Source: Vibrio algarum
GTDB lineage: Bacteria > Pseudomonadota > Gammaproteobacteria > Enterobacterales > Vibrionaceae
DNA length: 64,000 nt
Reading direction: 5' to 3'
Assembly: GCF_028204155.1 (NCBI RefSeq)
Contig: NZ_JAQLOI010000001.1
Coordinates: 2,976,001-3,040,000, forward strand
Within the stretch, counting starts at the first letter, position 1. Each line of letters starts with the position of its first letter. The notes beneath the pieces were generated by a model that was not told the origin of the DNA, searched no databases, and worked only from the letters and a program-made list of their open reading frames with translations. Both the position numbers and the translations under genes were made by a program. Positions 18,679-26,499 of this stretch are shown piece after piece.

Positions 18679-19256
18679 GTGTCGTTTCTCTATTATCAGG
18701 TGGTCTAGATTCTTGTTTGATGGCTCAACTGATTAAAGAATCTGGTGTTAACCAAATAGCATTCTTTGTAAATTACGGTCAGTTGAACTATGAACGAGAA
18801 TATAACTCCGCTCGCCTCCACGCGAATAAAATAGGAATTGCTGTCCCCAATAAGTTAGATATATCAGGCTACGGCAATCTAATCACATCCGGATTGACGA
18901 CTTCGGAAAAACACATAGTAGATGATGCCTTTCTTCCCGGTAGAAACTTACTTCTTTTACTATCTGCATCTTCGTTTGCTATCCAGAATGGATGTGACAC
19001 AGTTGCGATGGGACTATTGAGAGAAGATACAGCAATATTCCCAGATCAAACGGATGATTTTCTTATCTCAGCTGAAAACACTATAAATAAATGCTTAGGG
19101 AAGAGAATAAAGATACTTACTCCATTGCGCGAGTTTTACAAAAAAGATGTTGTGACGCTAGCAAAAAAGAAAGGTATACAAACGTACTATTCGTGCCATA
19201 AGGGAGATGAAACTCCTTGTGGTAAATGTATTTCTTGCAAGGAATTTGTTTATTAA
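18675..19256 (+). CDS. QueC-like 7-deazaguanine synthase (Cap9-type)
   Basis: A 193-residue QueC-family enzyme. The PP-loop SGGLDS is at residues 8-13, NYGQ at 33-36 and PGRN at 88-91. The zinc-binding cysteines are C174, C182, C185 and C188. Ordinary QueC makes preQ0 for queuosine and stands with queD/queE; none are here. QueC-like proteins also occur in QatABCD and type IV CBASS defence. It is about 30 residues shorter than typical QueC. A strong AAGGAGG in its stop region drives the next gene. Confidence 0.85.
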   Translation: MSVVSLLSGGLDSCLMAQLIKESGVNQIAFFVNYGQLNYEREYNSARLHANKIGIAVPNKLDISGYGNLITSGLTTSEKHIVDDAFLPGRNLLLLLSASSFAIQNGCDTVAMGLLREDTAIFPDQTDDFLISAENTINKCLGKRIKILTPLREFYKKDVVTLAKKKGIQTYYSCHKGDETPCGKCISCKEFVY

Positions 19257-19265
19257 GGAGGTTTT

Positions 19266-19766
19266 ATGGGTGGCGGTGGTGGTTATGGCTTTTCTCAAGT
19301 TAATAAAGAAATCTTAGAAAGAAGGGCTAAAGAGCTTATAAAGAAAGCAACTGAAGAACCCACTAGAAACGTTTTTATTAGCTTTTCACACCAAGACATG
19401 GATGAAGTTAATCTACTTCGAGGACAAGCAAAGAATGATAACAACAACTTAGAGTTTTCTGACTATTCAGTGAAAAAGGCTTTTGATAGCGAAGATGCAC
19501 CTTATATCCGTAGAAAAATAACAGAGAAAATTGAACAAGCTTCTGTAACAATGATATACCTCTCTGAAAAAAGTATGGATAGCCGATGGGTAAAATGGGA
19601 AGTAGAAAAAAGTAGAGAACTTGGTAAAGGCGTTATTGCTGTACACAAAGGTGATGCTCCACCAACCAATATACCTAAACATATCTCTGATAATGTAAGC
19701 TCCGTCGTAAAATGGAATCATGACGCCATATCAAAAGCTGTCCAAGAAGCTGCAGAAAATAGATAG
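19266..19766 (+). CDS. TIR-like protein with Met-Gly5 N terminus
   Basis: A 166-residue DUF1863/ThsB-type TIR protein. The fold is marked by NVFISFSHQDMDEVNLLRGQ, ASVTMIYLSEKSMDSRW and WEVEKSRELGKGVIAVH, with the catalytic-type Glu in KWEVEK. Its N terminus is MGGGGGYGFSQVN: after Met removal a flexible run of five glycines is exposed. It sits 9 bases after the QueC-like gene with a consensus AAGGAGGT site. I infer that this tail is the substrate of the upstream deazaguanine enzymes. The next gene, a TRAFs-binding protein, is 9 bases away. Confidence 0.8.
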   Translation: MGGGGGYGFSQVNKEILERRAKELIKKATEEPTRNVFISFSHQDMDEVNLLRGQAKNDNNNLEFSDYSVKKAFDSEDAPYIRRKITEKIEQASVTMIYLSEKSMDSRWVKWEVEKSRELGKGVIAVHKGDAPPTNIPKHISDNVSSVVKWNHDAISKAVQEAAENR

Positions 19767-19775
19767 GAAATAAAC

Positions 19776-21104
19776 ATGAAGCCTTATTGCTTTGTTCTAA
19801 TGCCATTTGGCAAAAAGCCAGATACAAACGGTCGTATAATAGATTTTGACTCGGTATATGAGTTGATAATTAAGCCAGCTATTGATGACGCTAGCCTAAC
19901 CCCAATTCGTGCTGATGAAGAAAAATCTGGTGGCATTATTCACAAAGCAATGTTCGAACGGCTTATGATGTGCGAATACGCTATCGCAGATCTAACAACA
20001 GCCAATGCCAATGTTTTTTATGAATTAGGCGTTCGACATGGAACCCGACCTCATAGCACATCGCTCATTTTCAGTGAAGACAGTCGACTTCCTTTCGATG
20101 TTTCTTCTTTAAGAGGCCTTCCCTATAAACTTGATGAACAAGGGAAACCTATTGAAATAGAGGCCTATAAAGTAGCGTTAACCGAAATGCTCACTGAAAA
20201 TAGAAACTCTGTTGATGACAGCCCTGTCTACCAGCTTATACATGACATGCCACGTATAGAAATTGATAGACTAAAAACCGATACATTTAGAGATGCGGTT
20301 GAATACGAAGAAGAAGCAAAAAGGCTAGTTGCATCATGTCGTAGCCAGGGGGTAAAAAGTTTATTCAACATGGAGTCAGACCTACAAATTCATGATACCC
20401 CACCAGCTATATTGATTGATCTCCTACTTTCATACAGAGCTGTTGAAGCATGGCAGTGTATGATTGATTTTACTGAAAAACTGCCTGCCCCCCTATCTAA
20501 TATGATTATGGTTAGAGAGCAACTGGGTTTTGCTTTAAATCGACTTGGTATACACAATGACGCTGAAAAAGTTCTTACAGAGTTGATTTCTCAGTATGGC
20601 CCAAGTAGCGAAACAAATGGCATTCTTGGTCGAGTATATAAGGACCTGTGGGCAAAGCATTCCCAGTCTTCCAAAATCGTTTCTGATGGATATTTAAGAA
20701 AAGCTATAAACACTTATGTACAAGGTTTCGAAGCTGATTGGCGAGATGCATACCCCGGTATAAACGCAATAACGCTTATGGAAATGATGGAAACCGTAGA
20801 CCCAAGACAAGCGGGACTACTACCTATTGTTAAATTCGCCGTAGAACAAAGATTGAAGAGTAAACAACCTGACTATTGGGATTATGCCACTTTACTGGAA
20901 CTAGCAGTATTAGGAAGAGAACGAGATTCGGCTCAAATATTACTAGGGGATTGTCTTGCAGAAGTGAGAGAAAGCTGGGAACCGAAAACGACTGCAAAGA
21001 ATATCAGCTTTATCTACCAAGCAAGAATTAAACGTGGTGAAGATGTAGAGTGGGTAAAAGAGATAGAAAACGAGCTATTAGTAGAAAGAAAAAACGATAG
21101 TTGA
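19776..21104 (+). CDS. TRAFs-binding-domain protein with deoxyribosyltransferase-like N terminus
   Basis: A 442-residue protein. Residues 1-130 form a nucleoside deoxyribosyltransferase/TIR-like domain: CFVLMPFGKK, then RADEEKSGGIIHKAMFERL and DLTTANANVFYELGVRH with the conserved Glu. The rest is a helical repeat region of the DUF4071/MAP3K TRAFs-binding type (TPR-like). Such proteins commonly neighbour DUF1863 TIR genes in defence islands. The N-terminal domain may bind or cleave a nucleotide while the repeats bind a partner, probably the TIR protein just upstream. Confidence 0.75.
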   Translation: MKPYCFVLMPFGKKPDTNGRIIDFDSVYELIIKPAIDDASLTPIRADEEKSGGIIHKAMFERLMMCEYAIADLTTANANVFYELGVRHGTRPHSTSLIFSEDSRLPFDVSSLRGLPYKLDEQGKPIEIEAYKVALTEMLTENRNSVDDSPVYQLIHDMPRIEIDRLKTDTFRDAVEYEEEAKRLVASCRSQGVKSLFNMESDLQIHDTPPAILIDLLLSYRAVEAWQCMIDFTEKLPAPLSNMIMVREQLGFALNRLGIHNDAEKVLTELISQYGPSSETNGILGRVYKDLWAKHSQSSKIVSDGYLRKAINTYVQGFEADWRDAYPGINAITLMEMMETVDPRQAGLLPIVKFAVEQRLKSKQPDYWDYATLLELAVLGRERDSAQILLGDCLAEVRESWEPKTTAKNISFIYQARIKRGEDVEWVKEIENELLVERKNDS

Positions 21105-21121
21105 ATTTCGAAGGAATTTGG

Positions 21122-21550
21122 ATGAGTACTAAACAAATACATGTATTTATTAGCCACGCATGGGCACACTCAGGGCACTATGAAACTCTAGCCGACTGGA
21201 TTTTTAAAAACCGTTGGAACGTTGGGCAAGCATCTCTAGATTTTAGAGACTTTTCCGTCCCTAAGAATAACCCTATTCACAACGCAAGTAACGATAAACA
21301 ACTCGAAAGCGCCATTTTCAAACAAATAGCCATGAGCCACGTAATCGTAATTCCTATGGGGATGTATGCTAACTATAGCAAATGGATAAAAAAAGAAATT
21401 AGCGGATCCACTAACTACGGTAAGCCTATTCTAGCGGTAAACCCTTGGGCTCAAGAACGTACTTCCAGTGTTGTAGGTAGAGCTGCAAACAAAAAAGTTG
21501 GCTGGAATAAACAACCCGTTATAAACGGTATATGGGATCTATACAAATAG
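21122..21550 (+). CDS. ThsB-like TIR domain protein
   Basis: A 142-residue TIR protein, third of the cluster. The start MSTKQIHVFISHAWAHSGHYETL, RDFSVPKNNPIHNA and the later KWIKKEISGSTNYGKPILAVNPW are typical of Thoeris ThsB. The chosen ATG follows TCGAAGGAATTTGG; the frame is open 21 bases further up but has only a TTG there. No ThsA (sirtuin-SLOG or other NAD effector) gene follows, so it either signals to the TRAFs-binding protein or to an effector elsewhere. Confidence 0.8.
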   Translation: MSTKQIHVFISHAWAHSGHYETLADWIFKNRWNVGQASLDFRDFSVPKNNPIHNASNDKQLESAIFKQIAMSHVIVIPMGMYANYSKWIKKEISGSTNYGKPILAVNPWAQERTSSVVGRAANKKVGWNKQPVINGIWDLYK

Positions 21551-21779
21551 TAAGAAATGTATCCCATTTGAAATAATTGGATAGCTAGTAGCTATATTGT
21601 GTTTACAAGTATTAAGTTCAAGAGTTACTTAATATCCGAAAACATCAGTTACACGCTTTCTATAAATATCAAATTTGTATGCCACTTTGATAACCCCCTA
21701 ACATAATGTTGTAAATCATTGAAAGTGAAAAATTATTCTTGTAACCTTCTTACCAACAACACATCTACGTAGCTAATTG

Positions 21780-22745
21780 ATGAGTGATTTATCCCTGAAA
21801 AAGAAAAGACCTGACCCTCACCCTCTCGATTATGATTGGCGATTCACCCAAGAATCAACTGACAAGTTACTCCGCACTTTAGATAATAGCAAAAGTGCTC
21901 TTCTACTTGGAACTCCTTCCCTTGCCTATAAATTAATAGAAGAAGAAAGGAATTTCACTCTTATTGATCGCCAATTTATTGAAAATATGCCGTTTCAAGT
22001 AAATTTAGATATAGGCATAGCCCTCCCTATCGAAAAGCGTTTTGACTCTATTGTTATAGATGCACCTTGGTATCCGAAGGATATTATCAGGTGGATAAGT
22101 TGGGCAAATAAATGCTTAACTCCTGGTGGTTTAATATATACAACAATTTGGCCTGAAAGCACCCGACCAACAGCGAGTAATGAAAGAGAGCAAATCTTTA
22201 GTTGGCTAAGAAGTTGGGCCAATTTTACGATCGAAGAAGAGTGTATGTCATATGACCAGCCGCCTTATGAAACTATCTCTAAAAAATTCAACTCTGAGTT
22301 TTCAGAGGAAAAGAGATGGTTTCATGGCGGGCTTCTCACTATAAAACCTTTTCAAGATGTAGAATTAGCACCAAAATTGAATCGTTGTAATTCTTGGCAG
22401 CGATATACAATTGACCATCTACAGTTAGCCATTCGAAATGACAAAGAGAACAGCGAGCCAATTTTAGGTGAAATTGATGGGAGTTATGGATGGATATGGC
22501 CTCATATCAGTAAAAGAGCTTTAGGAAGAGAGGACATAGGATTCTGGAGTTCTAATAATAACGCTTCAAAATTAATTGGTTCAGAAAAACTTATCATAAT
22601 GCTCGAAGTATACTTGGGCATGAGAAACTTGAATGAAATAGTATCTCTAAACTGTGACTATGACTTCTTTAAAGATTTCTTCAAGTCTTGGTCTATTCCT
22701 TATAATTGTCCAGAGAAAGTAAAAAAATGGCAGCACCACGAATAA
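21780..22745 (+). CDS. Methyltransferase-like protein (DAPWYP motif)
   Basis: A 321-residue protein with a Rossmann methyltransferase pattern: SALLLGTPSLAYKL as motif I, FTLIDR as motif II, and FDSIVIDAPWYPKDIIRWI as the catalytic-type DxPWY motif of MT-A70-like N6-adenine enzymes. An LTPGGLIYTTIWPE strand follows. The C-terminal 130 residues (YGWIWPHISKRALGREDIGFWSS) are unfamiliar. It overlaps the metallophosphoesterase gene by 19 bases, so the two form a pair that may be a separate defence system from the TIR cluster, with 230 bases between. Confidence 0.65.
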   Translation: MSDLSLKKKRPDPHPLDYDWRFTQESTDKLLRTLDNSKSALLLGTPSLAYKLIEEERNFTLIDRQFIENMPFQVNLDIGIALPIEKRFDSIVIDAPWYPKDIIRWISWANKCLTPGGLIYTTIWPESTRPTASNEREQIFSWLRSWANFTIEEECMSYDQPPYETISKKFNSEFSEEKRWFHGGLLTIKPFQDVELAPKLNRCNSWQRYTIDHLQLAIRNDKENSEPILGEIDGSYGWIWPHISKRALGREDIGFWSSNNNASKLIGSEKLIIMLEVYLGMRNLNEIVSLNCDYDFFKDFFKSWSIPYNCPEKVKKWQHHE

Positions 22746-24198
22746 TATTGCGTTTTAGAAATGCTAGAACTGATGTCGATACTATTTCAGAACATCAAAA
22801 ATTAATTAATCTACATGATAATGTTTATTGGGGCTGGTGGAAAAAAGATACCGAAATTTCTCAATCCCATTTATTTGGAGAGCAACCAGGCAGTGCCTAC
22901 ATCATTGATACTAGTGAAGAAAAATTGTACTTAGCTGAGTATTCGAAATCATTTTTATCAGAAAAAGAAAAACCAACGATTAACCTAGTCCCTGAGTATT
23001 ATAGAGAAAATTGTGACAAGGTTGCAGGTTGGTTTGTATTAAATCGTATACAAGAAGTCCCATACAGTAAAGAATTTGAGACAATAATTGGCCAGAAAAC
23101 CTTTGAACAATTACGAGTAAATGTAAAAGACTCTATACACGATGAATCCGATAAGCAGTTACAAATAACAACAAAAAAATCTTCTATTCTACATATATCC
23201 GATATACATTTTGGTAAAGACCATGCTTTCGATTTATCAAATAAAAAGAGCGGGATATGGAAAAAAGTTTATCTGATGTACTGATTGAAGATTTAGAATC
23301 GATTGGGTTATTGGACGATATAGAAGGAATAATAATCACCGGAGACATAACCACTCAGGGAGATTGGCAGCTCGAATCGATCAAATCAATAATTACTGAA
23401 TTACAAATCATATACGAATCAATAAAGGTTGATAAAGAGAACATATTTATTGCTCCCGGCAATCATGATGTAGTTCGATATCATGAAAATGATGAAAGAG
23501 AGATAAATGAAATAAATGTAGAACTTCAAACGACGCAAGAGCATGAGAGGTATGTTAGAGAATTTATAGAAGATCTTACTGGTCGAGGCAAAACAGAGCC
23601 ACTAGATTATCTAAAAACACTCCACTTGAAAGATGTAAACGTCAATATATGTATACTGAATTCCTGTAGAGTAGCAGCTGAAAGTAAATGGACCGAATAT
23701 GGCTATGTAGGCAAAGCTGGTATATCAATTTTAGATAAGCTGAAAAACGCAAAAGAGAAAAGGAAGACATACTCATTAATGGCTTTGCATCATCATTTAC
23801 TTCCGGTTACTCAAGTGGACCTTCTGAATGAAAAAGGTATTTCTCTAACCCTAGATGCTATCCAATTATTAGACAAAGCAAGTGAAGTCGGCGTGTGTAT
23901 TGCTCTACATGGCCATCAACATTGCTCAAGGGTCACACAATATAAACGATTTCAATATTTAAGTGAGACTAAGGCTATAAACCCTATATCCATAGTTTCT
24001 TCAGGAAGTTGCGGTGTGAAAAGTAGCAGAAGAACTGAATCAATGAAGAACTCTTATTCAGTTATAACTTTCAACGAAGATAATATTAAGTTAACCACTA
24101 GAGAAATAAACAACGAAGGTAAGATGCATAGCTATCTGTACAAAGAAGTTCCACTTATAGAACAGGGGATTCCTGAATTAGAAGTTGCCTTGCAGTAA
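22727..24198 (+). pseudogene. Metallophosphoesterase split by one-base frameshift
   Basis: A calcineurin-like phosphoesterase in two frames. The first piece holds an N-terminal domain with a YWGWWKKDTE motif and metal motif I (LHISDIHFG). The second holds motif II (IITGDIT), III (APGNHDV), and ALHHHLLP and LHGHQHCS. One base added in the A5 run at 23243-23247 or the A6 run at 23261-23266 restores a 490-residue protein with all motifs in order. The start ATG 22727 lies within the end of the methyltransferase-like gene. The break is probably a sequencing undercall; phase variation is an alternative. Confidence 0.8.
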
Positions 24199-24402
24199 TT
24201 AGTCAAAATCATATTTATTGGAACTGAAAGTTTTCTTGACGAAGTATTCGAAAGTACTAAAACCCCCGAAATATTGAGGAGGTTAACACTATTAGAAAAC
24301 TATTGTAGTAAATCATTTTAGTACCAAGGTAGGTACCAAGAACAAAACCAAGAGAACAGCCAAGCCTTAAAAATCATATAGTTAACACGTAAATTCAGAT
24401 GA

Positions 24403-24416
24403 CGCCAGCTCCACCA
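24403..24416 (+). other. Attachment site: ssrA 3' end copy (attR)
   Basis: CGCCAGCTCCACCA is identical to the last 14 bases of tmRNA (acceptor stem plus CCA) as known from enteric and Vibrio ssrA genes. No tmRNA body precedes it: the upstream sequence has no mRNA-like tag region or T-arm, so this is the short copy left by integration. A rho-independent terminator 12 bases downstream is what would normally end ssrA. Confidence 0.65.
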
Positions 24417-24428
24417 ATGCATTGGAAA

Positions 24429-24461
24429 GGGCGATAACTCATTGAGTTATCGTCCTTTTTT
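24429..24461 (+). terminator. Rho-independent terminator (native ssrA terminator)
   Basis: An 11-bp stem (GGGCGATAACT with AGTTATCGTCC, one G-T pair) with a CATTG loop is followed by T6. It lies just past the ssrA 3' copy, suggesting that it ended tmRNA before the island inserted. Confidence 0.8.
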
Positions 24462-24558
24462 ATTTACACATTTAGTTTTAGCCGTTTTGTACTGAACGTA
24501 GGTACTAAAACATGCGCTATTTGACCCTAAGTGCTCATACCTGACTCTGTGCTGCTGT

Positions 24559-25815
24559 CTATAGAACCTGAAAGTCCGTATTCAACTGTTTCCAGTGCTG
24601 AATGAGATCAGCTTTGTGAGCATCAAGCATTGGCAGTTCTTGTAGTTGTTCTAACCACTGAGTTCTCGCCACTTCCATTACATCCAGAAGGTGCGGCTTG
24701 ATAGCTACCCAAGGTGCACCCGCTTTCTCTGCCCACACTTGGAAGTGCTGCATGGTGATTTCAAACCACTGCTTAGTACCTGCTATGTTAAGAGCGAGAC
24801 TGTCAAGATCGATATATGGTGCGGTAAACACCACGTCATAAACTGGGGACAAACGTGGAGATTTCTTATCGCCATAGATAAGCGTCCAGTTTTTCAAGTG
24901 GGCGTCACCATTGCCAAGCAAGATATTAATGAGCAACCTTCTTGCCATTTGTTGAATGTCCTTCAATCGCTCTGCGCTTGTTCGATAGAGCACGTTACCA
25001 AGTTGCTCATAATTGATTTTTTGATACTTGTCTGAAGGATAGAGGCCAAAGACCTGTGCAAAGTCCTCGGTATGAATACGACCAGAGCTACTACGATCAA
25101 ATCGCTTGATGCCATAGGCGTACTGTTCATCCGGCAATCTGATACTTGGCAACCCTTCCAGCTCACTAAGTTCGATCAAGCGTATTTCCGGAATATCAGC
25201 CCCAGCAACTTCAGCCAACTTCATGCAGGTATACTCATTGACAGGCACACCTTTATGAACAGTCGAAGGTGTTTTAATAATCCACATGTCCTCAGAGATT
25301 TCCTTATCGATGTGGTAACGGCCATCCACATGAGACGATGAAAATTTCATCTGTACACCAGCCAATGAGAACTTGGTATCGGCATGCTTAACATCTATCT
25401 GCTGAGGCTCGGTCGACAAACGCTGCTCCAACGCCCAAGCTGGAACATTACCCGCTTTTATCGGCTTGGCAATGACGGCTCCCGGCAAGTTAGAGCCCAA
25501 ATAAGCAAGGATTGAAAACTCATTGTTGGTGTGGCACCGAAGCGCTTTGGCTGTCAGTTCTCTTAATGCCCCTTCAGGTAACAGGTTAGACAGGACTGGG
25601 GGAACCTTATCGGTTCTAATCTGCGGTTTACTCAAATAGGTAGGGTCAAGTAATTGCCTCAACGTAAAAACAGGCCGCTCGTAATCTGGCATGGCTGCAA
25701 AGGCAGGATTAAAGGAGAGAATGTTTTTGCCACCAGCATAATGTGCAACAACCGCAACATCGATACCATGCAATTGAATACTAAGACCTTCAACATTCTC
25801 TATTTGCTTACTCAT
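24559..25815 (-). CDS. hipA: HipA-family toxin kinase
   Basis: A 418-residue serine/threonine kinase of the HipA family. SLAGVQMKF at residues 150-158 is the ATP-binding P-loop. The catalytic Asp is D304 in GNGDAHLKNW, and the metal-binding Asp is D327 in SPVYDVV. E. coli HipA phosphorylates glutamyl-tRNA synthetase and stops growth; targets differ among relatives. All catalytic residues are present, so it is likely active. Its ATG overlaps the end of hipB by 4 bases, the usual antitoxin-first order. Confidence 0.92.
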   Translation of the reverse strand: MSKQIENVEGLSIQLHGIDVAVVAHYAGGKNILSFNPAFAAMPDYERPVFTLRQLLDPTYLSKPQIRTDKVPPVLSNLLPEGALRELTAKALRCHTNNEFSILAYLGSNLPGAVIAKPIKAGNVPAWALEQRLSTEPQQIDVKHADTKFSLAGVQMKFSSSHVDGRYHIDKEISEDMWIIKTPSTVHKGVPVNEYTCMKLAEVAGADIPEIRLIELSELEGLPSIRLPDEQYAYGIKRFDRSSSGRIHTEDFAQVFGLYPSDKYQKINYEQLGNVLYRTSAERLKDIQQMARRLLINILLGNGDAHLKNWTLIYGDKKSPRLSPVYDVVFTAPYIDLDSLALNIAGTKQWFEITMQHFQVWAEKAGAPWVAIKPHLLDVMEVARTQWLEQLQELPMLDAHKADLIQHWKQLNTDFQVL

Positions 25816-26138
25816 GAACTGTCCTCAGATCCGAACCAAAAGCCAAGATCATCAACATCATCTTGCAACTGATTGCTTTTAGGTGCTTCGCTCTGACCTC
25901 GAGAAGCACTCTCTAAAGGAGTAGAACGCGCTTTGATTTCTTTTGGTGTGATCGAGAATTCTAAATCGAGCCCTTCTAATACTCTAAGCAAGGTCGATAG
26001 CTTCACATCACTGCCCGCTTCAATACGCTGATATTGTTGCTGCTTCATTCCAATCCGCATGTACATGTCTTTTTGCTCGATACCGAGCTTTCTACGCTGC
26101 TCAGTGAGCAGCAACGCAATTTCTTCTAAGCTTTTCAC
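25812..26138 (-). CDS. hipB: HipB-family antitoxin, XRE regulator
   Basis: An XRE-type helix-turn-helix protein (IEQKDMYMRIGMKQQQYQRIE, in two parts around residues 22-45) with an acidic C-terminal tail ending GFWFGSEDSS that could enter HipA. I place the start at GTG 26138, behind TGGTGGAATA, giving 108 residues. The frame is open to ATG 26213, but that would put three of the four operator repeats inside the gene. HipB neutralises HipA and represses the operon. Confidence 0.85.
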   Translation of the reverse strand: MKSLEEIALLLTEQRRKLGIEQKDMYMRIGMKQQQYQRIEAGSDVKLSTLLRVLEGLDLEFSITPKEIKARSTPLESASRGQSEAPKSNQLQDDVDDLGFWFGSEDSS

Positions 26139-26149
26139 TATTCCACCAA

Positions 26150-26255
26150 ACAATCCATCAGTTGTACCAGACTCCATAAACAATATATTAGTTGTATATA
26201 AGCCAAATAACAACTTTTACGTTGTAAATGCGCCCAATAACAACTTAAAAGTTGT
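26150..26255. promoter_or_regulatory. Four hipBA operators with 30-bp spacing
   Basis: Four 16-bp sites of the form ACAA(C/T)-N6-GTTGT begin at 26150, 26180, 26210 and 26240, exactly 30 bases apart. The two outer-left sites are imperfect (ACAAT) and the 26240 site, ACAACTTAAAAGTTGT, is a perfect palindrome. E. coli hipBA also has four operators. Spacing close to three helical turns would place HipB dimers on one DNA face. The promoter must lie among them. Confidence 0.8.
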
Positions 26256-26416
26256 TTTAAAAACATATCCCGTGATGGTGAGATTCTAAAGAAAAGTACT
26301 TAACTGTGAGAAAAAAGAGGTAGCAATAACGAATGGGTACACCAAGTAAAATAAAATCGAAGTTATTTCAATTAAAACAATAATATAATTCACAAAATCA
26401 ACTTACGCCAGCTCAA

Positions 26417-26450
26417 TATCTAAAGACGTCTCAAGACGTCTTTAGATATG
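26417..26450. repeat. Perfect 34-bp palindrome
   Basis: Two 16-base arms (ATATCTAAAGACGTCT and its exact reverse complement) are separated by CA. No T-run follows on either strand, so it is a poor intrinsic terminator, although it lies just past the stop of the GFA gene. It could be a protein-binding site, a cruciform, or the end of a small mobile repeat. A 10-base match to the ssrA end (ACGCCAGCTC) lies immediately to its left at 26406. Confidence 0.7.
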
Positions 26451-26499
26451 CCTACAATAACGAAAATCAACAAGTTAGTGTATTATAACCTCTAAGGCG

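Larger units (their letters stand above)
1..24416. mobile_element. Genomic island (right part) inserted at ssrA
   Basis: The right boundary is a 14-bp match to the 3' end of tmRNA (CGCCAGCTCCACCA, 24403-24416), a common integration target in Vibrionaceae. Everything to its left is accessory: satellite-like phage genes, a type I restriction operon, small unknown genes and a defence cluster, much of it AT-rich with many genes lacking familiar housekeeping functions. No integrase is visible, so the left end, the intact ssrA and the integrase should lie before base 1. The content may be a composite of more than one insertion. The boundary is inferred from one short match. Confidence 0.65.
24199..24558. 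other. Island right end, no gene
   Basis: These 360 bases hold no convincing gene. They contain the ssrA 3' remnant at 24403-24416, the native-looking terminator at 24429-24461 and, at 24331-24353, a small repeat of the phrase TACCAAG. The stretch before the attachment site is AT-rich like the island; after it come hipA downstream sequences. Confidence 0.6.

Noticed and set aside
18675..19256. QueC as part of queuosine biosynthesis
   Set aside because: No queD, queE or queF nearby, the protein is short, and it overlaps the OGG-like gene in a defence cluster. A defence role fits better.
17004..21550. Standard type IV CBASS or standard Thoeris
   Set aside because: No CD-NTase is present for CBASS, and no ThsA effector is present for Thoeris. 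The parts are related but the set is not either system.
23257..23284. Programmed -1 frameshift in the phosphoesterase gene
   Set aside because: The A6 run is not in the phase of a canonical X-XXY-YYZ slippery site for the first frame, and no clear stimulatory hairpin follows. Five other genes show the same kind of break, so a missing base is simpler.
26406..26415. Second copy of the ssrA end as another attachment site
   Set aside because: Only ten bases match (ACGCCAGCTC) and the CCACCA end is missing. Kept only as a side remark to the palindrome.
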